From NCBI GenBank assembly GCA_040880725.1, contig JBBDHV010000031.1:1-64000 (forward strand): a stretch of 64,000 nt of DNA, given 5' to 3'. The translations under genes and the position numbers were made by a program. Positions 42,558 to 50,069 of this stretch are shown here, piece after piece. Position 1 is the first letter of the stretch; each line of letters starts with the position of its first letter. The notes below the pieces were generated by a model. It saw only the letters and a program-made list of their open reading frames with translations. It was not told the DNA's origin and ran no database searches. The stretch is from DATHWB01 sp040880725. GTDB taxonomy: Bacteria > Actinomycetota > Acidimicrobiia > Spongiisociales > ZC4RG35.

Positions 42558-42806
42558 ATGACACAGCTCGTCGCCCGCATTGACAACGACCTGGCCGAGA
42601 GTATCGACCAGCTCGTCGCCGAAGGAGTCGTGGAATCTCGCTCGGACGCCGTCCGCAAGGGCCTCCAGGCGCTCATCGAACAAACCCGACGCCGCCGCAC
42701 CGCTGAGGCGATCATCACCGGCTACACGGATCATCCCCAGACCGCAGACGAGGTCGCGTGGGCAGACCAGGCGACGGTACGGATGATCGCTGACGAACCA
42801 TGGTGA
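42558..42806 (+). CDS. Ribbon-helix-helix antitoxin (MazE-like partner)
   Basis: 82-residue protein: TQLVARIDNDLAESIDQLVAEGVVESRSDAVRKGLQALIEQ is a ribbon-helix-helix DNA-binding domain; the tail TADEVAWADQATVRMIADEPW would neutralize the toxin. ATG 42558 lies 6 bases after TATGCT, a good -10, so the mRNA may be leaderless. Its stop overlaps the mazF start region (ATGGTGA). Confidence 0.85.
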   Translation: MTQLVARIDNDLAESIDQLVAEGVVESRSDAVRKGLQALIEQTRRRRTAEAIITGYTDHPQTADEVAWADQATVRMIADEPW

Positions 42807-43111
42807 CACCCCGCCAAGGCGACATCTGGTGGGCCGAAGCCGAAGACAAGCGGCGACCTGTTCTGGTGGTGTCACGGTCCGAAGCCATCCCCGTGCTCAA
42901 CTGGATCCTGGTCGCGCCCCTCACCCGAACCATTCGCGGCATCCCGACCGAAATCCATCTCGACCAAGACCACGGTGTCGACACACCCTGCGCGGCTGCC
43001 TTCGACAACCTCCAGCCCATCGGCAAGACATTCCTGACCTCACGAATCGGCTCGTTGCCGTTTCCGCGCCAAGAGATCTGCCGGACGCTCGCAGCCCTGG
43101 CCGACTGCTAG
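42800..43111 (+). CDS. mazF: MazF/PemK-type endoribonuclease toxin
   Basis: 103-residue mRNA interferase. It opens TPRQGDIWWAEAEDKRRPVLVVSR (the RPVLVVS strand is typical), continues NWILVAPLTRTIRGIPTEIHL with the catalytic Arg/Thr region, and ends with FDNLQPIGKTFLTSRIGSL. It cleaves single-stranded RNA at short motifs by family. Coupled to the antitoxin gene by a 7-base overlap. Confidence 0.9.
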   Translation: MVTPRQGDIWWAEAEDKRRPVLVVSRSEAIPVLNWILVAPLTRTIRGIPTEIHLDQDHGVDTPCAAAFDNLQPIGKTFLTSRIGSLPFPRQEICRTLAALADC

Positions 43112-43234
43112 CGACGCTGTCGCCAGCGGGCGCCGGCGGTCGGCTCGTTGGACTGATCTGGTCGACGTTGACTACTGGCCGGGCCGAGCCAAGCCCATTG
43201 GACGCCTGGGTCACCTGTCGATGGCTTGCCCGTT

Positions 43235-43410
43235 GTGCCGATCGAGCTCGAGTGGAGCACCTCGTCGGGGGCACTTGCCCAACTGCCCAGGCCGCCATCG
43301 ATGCCCTCGTAGAGCGGGGGGAGCTGGCCGAGGTCACCGGCCGGGAGCGCGAAACCGGATCTACGAATCGTTCCGAATCTTTGACGCGGTGCACGGCCCC
43401 GGGGAGGTTA
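43235..43410 (+). pseudogene. Fic C-terminal remnant
   Basis: The DNA closely follows 41879-42055 of the intact fic gene (winged helix, GELAEVTGRE, then the RIFDAV end). Two extra bases near 43350 (GAGCGCGAAACC for GAGCGAAACC) shift the frame, and nothing of the Fic core precedes it. The bases between mazF and this remnant show no gene. Confidence 0.8.
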
Positions 43411-43443
43411 CGTCGTGGGCGAAGCTGGCGTCCCGTGCGCTGA

Positions 43444-43827
43444 TCAGCCCTTCGGGGATCTCTGGCTGGTGATCAGCCGGCCCGCGATCTGTTCAACGGC
43501 GAGCCGTCCCTCGGCGACGTCGAGAACGAGTCCGAATGCCTCGTCGTCACCGAGATCGACGTTCTCCCCGTTGATGTCCAGGAAGACGGTGGTCGCCAGC
43601 CATCCGAGACGCTTGTTCCCGTCCACCAACGAGCGATTGGCCACTATCGAGTGCAACAGTGCCGCCGCTTTGAGTTGGAGAGTCGGATACGCATCGTCTC
43701 CAAATGCACTCGAACGAGGTCGGGACGCCGCAGAGTCGAGAAGGCCCAGATCTCGTACGGGCCCGGCGCGAAGACGGCGCACGAGACCGAGGAGGTCTTC
43801 GAGCGTGAGATACTCGACCTCGGTCAC
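43444..43827 (-). CDS. doc: Doc-type toxin with Arg in place of the Fic-motif His
   Basis: 127-residue Doc (death on curing) protein of the Fic superfamily: VEYLTLEDLLGLVRRL, then LLHSIVANRSLVDGNKRLGWLATTVFLDINGENVDL. In many relatives the motif is NHxLVDGNKR; here Arg occupies the His position. Doc phosphorylates elongation factor Tu. GTG 43827 is the start because it overlaps the antitoxin stop (GTGA). A C-terminal remnant of a homolog is at 34071-34148. Confidence 0.82.
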   Translation of the reverse strand: MTEVEYLTLEDLLGLVRRLRAGPVRDLGLLDSAASRPRSSAFGDDAYPTLQLKAAALLHSIVANRSLVDGNKRLGWLATTVFLDINGENVDLGDDEAFGLVLDVAEGRLAVEQIAGRLITSQRSPKG

Positions 43828-44039
43828 ACCGAGCCGAGTCGATCGAGGACGTCGCCCCACCGCTCGATCATCCGATCGGTGCTGTCGGCAGCCTTCCTGG
43901 CATGACCAGCACGCTCGTATCGGTCGAGGACCGCCCGCCGGATGATCTCCTGCCTGGACAGGCCCTCATTCTTGACGAGCTCGTCGAGAACCCGTTCGAG
44001 TTCTTCGTCAGTACGAAGTGTGAACGCCATGGGCCGCAT
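43824..44039 (-). CDS. Ribbon-helix-helix antitoxin for Doc
   Basis: 71-residue protein: FTLRTDEELERVLDELVKNEGLSRQEIIRRAVLDRYER is a CopG/Arc-type ribbon-helix-helix, and the C-terminal helix (STDRMIERWGDVLDRLGS) probably enters the Doc groove. ATG 44039 directly follows a GTGATACC sequence that could be a -10, so leaderless; ATG 44030 is an alternative. 44040-44158 shows no gene. Confidence 0.8.
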   Translation of the reverse strand: MRPMAFTLRTDEELERVLDELVKNEGLSRQEIIRRAVLDRYERAGHARKAADSTDRMIERWGDVLDRLGSV

Positions 44040-44158
44040 GGTATCACAACGGTATCGTCCACGATCGGACGGCCCGGGGGTTCAGGCCGAACGCACCAGG
44101 CGAAGTGCATCACGGATGGACAGAGATCATCTCAGTCCTGCCTGGCCGGGGGTAGTGG

Positions 44159-45139
44159 TCACCCGGGAGGAGGGACCGTCGGCGCGCCAGGTTCCTGAGC
44201 GATGCGTTCATCTACGACCATCACGAAGACGGCACCCCACTGCAAGTCGACAACGGGTTGGTAGCAATCGGAGACGAGGCGCTGATCCACCGATGTGAAC
44301 TCGACGCGGAGCCAACTCGTCCCGAGGTTCTTCACGGCTTCATCAGCGAGGGCACTGGCTTGCTCGTAGTCGAAGCAGTGGTTGTGGGACGCTCCCGTGA
44401 GGGCAATCTCGAGATGGCGGGTCCGGTTGATCTTGTCCAGATCGAGGTCGTCAGTCAGAACGACCTCGTTGGTCGTGTCGAGCACCTCCGTGGCGCAATC
44501 CGCCTGCCAGCCGAGCACAACAGGAAAGCCCGGATGTGTCTCGTCGACATCACCTGAGAGCACCCGGAACTCACCGCTGTCCAGCCACTGCTCGTACTCC
44601 GTTCTGGCGAAGACTCCGCGGCAGAAGGTGAGTGTTTCAGGTGGAGCATCCAGCATCCGCGCCGAGTCGTTGCCTGTCGCGCACTCGTCTGTGAGTGCCT
44701 CGAACGAGAGGTCCTCTTCGATGGGGAACTCCGATGCCAGGGTGTCCGCCCCCGGCCCGCCCTCGTGGAGACACCACACGGCCTCACTTCGGAGAGAGTG
44801 TCGCCACCCGGGGAGATGGACCTCCGCTGACGCGTCGGTGAGTGCGTCGAAGACGGCGAAGTCGTCGTTGTCGAGGGTGAGCCAGCTCGGGTCGATGGTC
44901 CATACGGGCGCGCTTGGTGCGGGAGCTCCACCGGCGACATCACCGTCGGAAGTGCGGGTCGACAGCATCGGCAGGACGAAGAGCGCCATGACGGATGCGA
45001 AGGCCGCGACAGCGGCGACGAGTTTCGGCGTTGGTCTGCGTCGGCGGGCTGCGACGATTTCCCCGACTCGTCGATTGACTTTCGTGGACTCGGCGACGCG
45101 GTCGAGTGTTTCCCGGAGACGATCGTCCAGGTCGTTCAT
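44159..45139 (-). CDS. Membrane protein coupled to ECF sigma factor (probable anti-sigma factor)
   Basis: 326-residue protein. The cytoplasmic N-terminus (NDLDDRLRETLDRVAESTKVNRRVGEIVAARRRR) is followed by one membrane segment (about 41-60, LVAAVAAFASVMALFVLPML) and an extracellular region of about 260 residues with several Cys that has no family I recognise. No zinc-binding HxxxCxxC anti-sigma motif is present. It is placed as the second gene after the sigma factor with an ATGA overlap, the usual position of the cognate regulator, so the role is inferred from context. Confidence 0.65.
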   Translation of the reverse strand: MNDLDDRLRETLDRVAESTKVNRRVGEIVAARRRRPTPKLVAAVAAFASVMALFVLPMLSTRTSDGDVAGGAPAPSAPVWTIDPSWLTLDNDDFAVFDALTDASAEVHLPGWRHSLRSEAVWCLHEGGPGADTLASEFPIEEDLSFEALTDECATGNDSARMLDAPPETLTFCRGVFARTEYEQWLDSGEFRVLSGDVDETHPGFPVVLGWQADCATEVLDTTNEVVLTDDLDLDKINRTRHLEIALTGASHNHCFDYEQASALADEAVKNLGTSWLRVEFTSVDQRLVSDCYQPVVDLQWGAVFVMVVDERIAQEPGAPTVPPPG

Positions 45140-45648
45140 GTGCTCAGTTCCCTCCTCATTGACAGGTGTCCCCGATGGATCAGGGAGCGGACGGTGGGTG
45201 GACGTACGTGCATCACCTCGGCGATCTCGTCGACTGACAGATCGGCGTAATAGCGCAGGACAAGGGCAGTTCGTCGCTTGACCGGGATTCGTGACAAGGC
45301 AATCCAGACTTGGTCGAGCTCCGGCGGGAGGTCGGCGGTGGAAGCGTCCATCGGATGCCTTGCTTCGAGGACGCGGCGCCTCACGACCGACCTCGACCGG
45401 TTGACGACCGCTCGATACAAGTAGCCGTGGTGGTCGTCGATCCGGTCCCACCTTCGGTAGGCAGCCACGAACACGTCGTGCACCACGTCCTCGGCCGCTG
45501 AGTTGGAACTCGTGATCAGGTGAGCCAGCCGCACCAAACGGGGCAGCGCGGACTCGTAGACCTCTCGGAACCCGCCGACAGTCTGCTCAGCGTCGAACCC
45601 GTCGCCGATCCATGGCGAGGCTGGAGTCGCCGCCTTTTTCGTGCTCAT
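45136..45648 (-). CDS. ECF sigma factor (SigE/SigK-like, SACE family)
   Basis: About 170-residue RNA polymerase sigma factor of the extracytoplasmic-function type. Region 2 reads FREVYESALPRLVRLAHLITSSNSAAEDVVHDVFVAAYRRWDRIDDHHGYLYRAVVNRS; region 4 reads IALSRIPVKRRTALVLRYYADLSVDEIAEVMHVRPPTVRSLIHRGHLSMRREL. ATG 45648 is chosen because it overlaps the stop of a small upstream ORF (ATGA); GTG 45663 is possible. Followed by its presumed anti-sigma gene. Confidence 0.9.
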   Translation of the reverse strand: MSTKKAATPASPWIGDGFDAEQTVGGFREVYESALPRLVRLAHLITSSNSAAEDVVHDVFVAAYRRWDRIDDHHGYLYRAVVNRSRSVVRRRVLEARHPMDASTADLPPELDQVWIALSRIPVKRRTALVLRYYADLSVDEIAEVMHVRPPTVRSLIHRGHLSMRRELST

Positions 45649-45767
45649 ACCCTCACGACGCACAAGTCATCGAGAATGTTGCAGGCAGTTTCCAAGCAGC
45701 AGCACGAATCCAGGGAATCAGCGCCTCTCAGGTCACCCGCACTCGCTCTCCGTTTGAACTCGGCCAC
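45645..45767 (-). CDS. 40-residue Cys-rich micro-ORF coupled to the sigma gene
   Basis: From GTG 45767 the frame encodes a short, basic-acidic helix (AEFKRRASAGDLRGADSLDS) then CCCLETACNILDDLCVVRV, with five Cys in 16 residues. It starts 4 bases after the stop of the membrane gene and its own stop overlaps the sigma ATG (ATGA), so the arrangement looks like a real gene. No Shine-Dalgarno site is evident. It could be a metal or redox sensor, a peptide precursor, or merely a coupling ORF. Confidence 0.4.
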   Translation of the reverse strand: MAEFKRRASAGDLRGADSLDSCCCLETACNILDDLCVVRV

Positions 45768-45771
45768 GACA

Positions 45772-46188
45772 TCATTGGTGGTGTCTGCGCGTGTCGTGCC
45801 GGTGTGACCCGTGGGCTTTCCACAGCAGGTAGATCGCCGGTAGCTGCGTGACGCCGTATGCGAAATGGGCGAGGTGGTGGCCGAGACTCTGGTCAGGCAC
45901 GAAAGGCCACACGGGAAGCGGGACGATGCTGAGGATGGCGCCGACCAGGAGGTTGATGCCGATCCAGACGAGGGTGGCCCACCACAGTGTTCGGCTCCGG
46001 TCGAACCACCACCAGCCCATGAGCGCGATGGTGGGCAGGACTGCACTGGCGGTCTCGGGCGACGCGGTTCCCATTCCCTCGGTCACGTTGTGAAACCAGG
46101 CTCCGACCGCGGCGATCGCCAGGGCACCGACCATCGATTCACGTCGTGCCGTCATCGGCACTTTCTCCAGTGCGGCGGGATGAGACAT
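45772..46188 (-). CDS. Four-segment membrane protein of unknown function
   Basis: 138-residue protein with about four hydrophobic segments (for example SMVGALAIAAVGAWFH, LPTIALMGWWWF, LWWATLVWIGINLLVGAILSI and FAYGVTQLPAIYLLW) and a His-rich tail (GSHRHDTRRHHQ). I do not recognise a family. It begins the minus-strand run membrane protein / micro-ORF / sigma / anti-sigma, divergent from the hydrolase across about 96 bases. Confidence 0.65.
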   Translation of the reverse strand: MSHPAALEKVPMTARRESMVGALAIAAVGAWFHNVTEGMGTASPETASAVLPTIALMGWWWFDRSRTLWWATLVWIGINLLVGAILSIVPLPVWPFVPDQSLGHHLAHFAYGVTQLPAIYLLWKAHGSHRHDTRRHHQ

Positions 46189-46284
46189 GGCGTTGTTCCA
46201 GAGATCGACGAGTGAGCGGTCGAGGCCCGTTCTCGGCCCCCCTCGTATGGTGGCACTCACGACACACGACATGTGGGAGAGCGG

Positions 46285-47115
46285 ATGAGCAGCCAGCGCA
46301 CGCATCACGGGACTTCCACCGACGGCGTCAGCATCGGCGGGACCGTGCACGGCCAAGGGCCGCCGCTCGTGTTCTGGCACGGTGCCTATGGCGATGGCGA
46401 CCTTGATTGGCAGGCCCTGCTGCCGCATCTCACAGACCGGTTCACGTGCCATTTGCCGAGTTGGCGAGGCCGTGGCCTCAGTGGCGACCATCCCGACCTC
46501 AGCTACGGCCGGCGCGTCGACGACGTCCTCGCCTACGTCGACAGTCTCGAGGAACCGACTGGACTCGTGGCCTGGTCCGGCGGTGCCAGCCCGGCTCTTG
46601 CCGCCGCGGCCCAGTCCGATGCGGTGAACGCCGTGGCCCCTTTCGAGCCCACGATGGGAACCGTGATGGACGAGCACGACGGCGCGGCCATGCGCGTCGC
46701 CGTCGCCACCATGGGCGAACTGGCCGCACAGGGCAGGTTGACGGATGCACTACGCGCGGCCGCCGACTTTCCCTTCACCGACGAGGAGGTCGGCGTGGCC
46801 GAGGACACCGGCTACTTCGCGGCCGCGGGGCGCTACGTCCCGAACCTGCTCGACGCCTTTCGGCAATTGATGGACTACGAAGGCCCGGTCGCCGATGATC
46901 CTTCCGTGCTGGCCACGATCTCGGCGCCCGTGCTCGTGCTGCACGGGGCGGAGACGAAGCCTTTCTGGATCCGGAGCGCGCGACACGTCGCTGACCACGT
47001 CCCCAACGGTCGGATACAGGAGATCCCCACCGCCGGGCACGCCGCCCCGCTGACCCATCCCGAGGCGCTCGCCGGAGCACTCACCGAGTTCTTCATGGTC
47101 GGCCGGGGAGGGTGA
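46285..47115 (+). CDS. Alpha/beta hydrolase fold protein (paralog of the island copy)
   Basis: 276-residue hydrolase. GTVHGQGPPLVFWHG, elbow AWSGGAS, LVLHGAETK and AGHAAPLTHPEALAG are the catalytic segments. It matches the protein at 37103-37927 over its whole length. The nucleophile elbow differs (GWSAP there), so substrates may differ. ATG 46285 is preceded by GGGAGAGCGG. It lies just outside the island repeat, divergent from the sigma-factor cluster. Confidence 0.85.
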   Translation: MSSQRTHHGTSTDGVSIGGTVHGQGPPLVFWHGAYGDGDLDWQALLPHLTDRFTCHLPSWRGRGLSGDHPDLSYGRRVDDVLAYVDSLEEPTGLVAWSGGASPALAAAAQSDAVNAVAPFEPTMGTVMDEHDGAAMRVAVATMGELAAQGRLTDALRAAADFPFTDEEVGVAEDTGYFAAAGRYVPNLLDAFRQLMDYEGPVADDPSVLATISAPVLVLHGAETKPFWIRSARHVADHVPNGRIQEIPTAGHAAPLTHPEALAGALTEFFMVGRGG

Positions 47116-47184
47116 CGACGACCACGGGCATCTGGTTCGTTCCGGCGACGCGGTTCGCACCCACGGTGGGAACTGTCCCGATGG

Positions 47185-47652
47185 ATGGCGTTCATGGTTG
47201 ATCGCAGTTGGTTCACCGGGCGGCGGCTCATCATCGGTCTCGGCATCGTTCTGACGGCCAGTGTGTTGGCGGTGTGGGTCTGGTGGACTGCACCCGACCG
47301 TGAACTCGCCGCCACCCTCAACGAGGTGGAGTTGCCCGCCGGCCTGACGTACCTCGGAGCCGAGCAGCAAGGGGATCGCATGTGCTTCTTCGACAACTGT
47401 CCTCGCCTCACCCGCTACTACGGGTCTGATCGCGAACCGACCGAGCTGTCTGCTCTCGTGCAGGACGAGTTGCCGGAACTCGAGGAGAGTTCCCCCCTGG
47501 GATCGGTGTGCTCCTACCGGCTCAGGGATCTGTCTGGCCGTGCGGTATTTCTCCTTGTCCGGGAGCCGATCTCGGAGATTCCTCCGGAGAACGAAAATGA
47601 TTTGATCGAATCACGCCCGTCGACATTCCACACCAGTCTGTCCTCTACCTGA
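47185..47652 (+). CDS. Membrane-anchored protein of unknown function
   Basis: 155-residue protein. One N-terminal membrane segment (RLIIGLGIVLTASVLAVWVWW, about 14-34) precedes an extracellular part with paired Cys (RMCFFDNCPRL and SVCSYRL) that could form disulfides. No family recognised. The first codons are ATGGCGTTCATGG, so a second ATG four codons later may be used. Confidence 0.55.
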   Translation: MAFMVDRSWFTGRRLIIGLGIVLTASVLAVWVWWTAPDRELAATLNEVELPAGLTYLGAEQQGDRMCFFDNCPRLTRYYGSDREPTELSALVQDELPELEESSPLGSVCSYRLRDLSGRAVFLLVREPISEIPPENENDLIESRPSTFHTSLSST

Positions 47653-47690
47653 CGATCCGCGGCTGATCGCCATGGGGGCCACCGGCCGTC

Positions 47691-48056
47691 TCACACCGTC
47701 AGGCGAACGACCCAGCGATGCTTGCCGATCATCCGATCCCGGGTGAATCCCAACTCCTGATAGGTCGACAACGCCCCGTTGAAGAGGAATCCTGCCGGAA
47801 CCGAACCTGCAGGCTCCGGGTAGCCTTGCACGACGCCCCCTCCCAAATCGGCGATCAGGGTCAGTGCTCCGGAGAGAGCGTCGCGGGACACGCCTTGGCG
47901 CCGGTGTCCTCGCCGGACGTAGAAGCAGGCGATCCGCCAGTCGCGCTGGGTCGTCACGGTCTTTTCGTATGCAGCCCTGCTCTTGATTCTCGGAAGTTCG
48001 TCGAAAGGTCCGAACTGGCACCATCCCACGCCCGGGCGGTCTTTCCACGAACCCAA
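47691..48056 (-). pseudogene. GNAT acetyltransferase fragment lacking its N-terminus
   Basis: The frame reads GVGWCQFGPFDELPRIKSRAAYE, then DWRIACFYVRRGHRRQGVSRDALSGAL and GFTRDRMIGKHRWVVRL, the C-terminal two-thirds of a GNAT family whose members are about 200 residues. The acetyl-CoA loop RRGHRRQGV is intact, but the first 80 or so residues are missing and the upstream sequence is the glgB leader. A truncated remnant is likely, although a short protein cannot be excluded. Confidence 0.5.
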
Positions 48057-48173
48057 CTGGCTCGCCCCCGGTGAGCAAGCGTGCCTGTTTCGGATCTGTC
48101 CCGCCGGGGTAGTGCAACCTCGGGCATCCCGAAAGGACCGGGAAATGTCTCATTGACCAAATTCGAGGATGAG

Positions 48174-50069
48174 ATGACCCCGACAAGCGGCATCAATCAA
48201 CTTTCTGCACACGATTTGCACCTCTGGAACGAGGGCACCCACCACCGTGCCTACCGGATGCTCGGCGCGCACCTGCGACCCGACGGGTCCGGCGCGGACT
48301 TCGCCGTGTGGGCTCCCAGCGCTCGGTCGGTGTCGGTTGTCGGGGACTTCAACGACTGGTCGCCACACTCGCTCGAGCCGACCGGATCCTCCGGCATCTG
48401 GGCGGGTTTCGTGGATGGGGCGACCAGGGGCCAGGTCTACAAGTATTCGATCGAGACCCCCGCCGGTCAGGTCCTCGAGAAGGCCGATCCGTTTGGCTTC
48501 CTGCATGAGACGCCTCCGGCCACCGGATCGCGGATCTGGGACCTGGAGTATGAGTGGGACGACGCCGCGTGGATGGACTCTCGCGCGGACCGGCAAAGAC
48601 TGGACGCTCCCATCAGTGTCTATGAGGTGCACCTCGGGTCATGGATGCGCCGTCCCGAGGACGGCCGGTCGCTCGGTTATCGCGAGATTGCGCCGCACCT
48701 CGTGGACCACCTCATCGACAAGGGTTTCACTCATGTGGAGCTGCTTCCGATCATGGAACATCCGTTCTATGGATCCTGGGGCTATCAGACGACGGGTCAC
48801 TTTGCGCCGACGAGCCGCTACGGCACGCCCCAAGACTTCATGTTCCTCGTCGATCGCCTGCATCAGGCAGGCATCGGCGTCATCCTCGACTGGGTCCCGT
48901 CGCATTTTCCTGCTGACGCCCACGGGCTGGCCCTCTTCGACGGTACGCACCTGTTCGAACACGCTGACCCCAAACAGGGATTTCATCCCGATTGGCACTC
49001 GGCGATCTTCAATTACGGCCGGTCCGAGGTTGCCTCGTTTCTGATCTCGAGCGCCATGTTCTGGCTGGACCGCTATCACGTGGACGGAATCCGCGTCGAT
49101 GCCGTCGCCTCGATGCTCTACCTGGACTATTCCCGCTCGGAGGGTGAGTGGGTGCCGAACGAGTTCGGTGGCAATGAGAATCTGGAGGCGATCGACTTCC
49201 TCCGTCGACTCAACGAGGCCGTATACGGCGAGTATCCCGACATCCAGATGATCGCCGAGGAATCCACCTCGTGGCCGATGGTGTCGCGGCCCACCTTCCT
49301 CGGTGGACTGGGCTTTGGCATGAAGTGGGATATGGGTTGGATGCACGACACCCTGTCGTACATCCAGCACGAGCCGATCCACCGGCGCTACCACCATCAC
49401 GAGTTCACCTTCCGCATGGTGTACGCGTTCAGCGAGAACTTCATGCTTCCGCTCTCCCACGACGAGGTCGTGCACGGGAAGGGCTCTCTGATCGGGAAGA
49501 TGCCGGGCGACGAGTGGCAGCAGTTCGCCAACCTGCGACTTCTGCTGGGGGTGATGTGGACACAGCCGGGCAAGAAGCTGCTGTTCATGGGCTCCGAGTT
49601 CGCCCAGTGGTCGGAGTGGAACCACGATGCCGGCCTCGACTGGCACCTGCTCGACGGTCTCCGTCATGCCGGGGTGGCGTCACTCGTCTCCGATCTCAAC
49701 CGCGTCTACCGGGAGGTGCCCGCCCTGCACGGTGCAGACTGCGAGAGCGACGGTTTCGAATGGATCGACGCCAACGACGCCGACGCCAGTGTCTTCACGT
49801 TCCTGCGCCGTTCCCGTGACGGGGACCTCGTGGTCGTCGCAGTCAACGCCACCCCGATACCCCGCCACCAGTACCGCATCGGCATTCCGGAAACCGGGAC
49901 CTGGGACGAGATCCTGAACACGGACGCTACGCAGTACGGGGGCAGCGGACAGGGGAACCTGGGATCAGTCGAGAGCGGGCCGTTGGCGCTTCCCCGCCAC
50001 GGACGGCCGAACAGCCTCGATCTGGTGCTTCCGCCCCTGAGCGTGGTCGCCCTGCGGCGTCGGCGATGA
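48174..50069 (+). CDS. glgB: 1,4-alpha-glucan branching enzyme
   Basis: 631-residue GH13 enzyme that forms alpha-1,6 branches in glycogen. A CBM48 domain (LGAHLRPDGSGADFAVWAPSARSVSVVGDFNDW) precedes the barrel. Catalytic residues: Asp in GIRVDAVASML, Glu in QMIAEESTSWP and Asp in LPLSHDEVVHGKGSL. The ATG at 48174 follows GAGGATGAG; upstream in-frame starts would add a low-similarity segment. First gene of a six-gene run; its stop overlaps treZ (ATGA). Confidence 0.95.
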   Translation: MTPTSGINQLSAHDLHLWNEGTHHRAYRMLGAHLRPDGSGADFAVWAPSARSVSVVGDFNDWSPHSLEPTGSSGIWAGFVDGATRGQVYKYSIETPAGQVLEKADPFGFLHETPPATGSRIWDLEYEWDDAAWMDSRADRQRLDAPISVYEVHLGSWMRRPEDGRSLGYREIAPHLVDHLIDKGFTHVELLPIMEHPFYGSWGYQTTGHFAPTSRYGTPQDFMFLVDRLHQAGIGVILDWVPSHFPADAHGLALFDGTHLFEHADPKQGFHPDWHSAIFNYGRSEVASFLISSAMFWLDRYHVDGIRVDAVASMLYLDYSRSEGEWVPNEFGGNENLEAIDFLRRLNEAVYGEYPDIQMIAEESTSWPMVSRPTFLGGLGFGMKWDMGWMHDTLSYIQHEPIHRRYHHHEFTFRMVYAFSENFMLPLSHDEVVHGKGSLIGKMPGDEWQQFANLRLLLGVMWTQPGKKLLFMGSEFAQWSEWNHDAGLDWHLLDGLRHAGVASLVSDLNRVYREVPALHGADCESDGFEWIDANDADASVFTFLRRSRDGDLVVVAVNATPIPRHQYRIGIPETGTWDEILNTDATQYGGSGQGNLGSVESGPLALPRHGRPNSLDLVLPPLSVVALRRRR

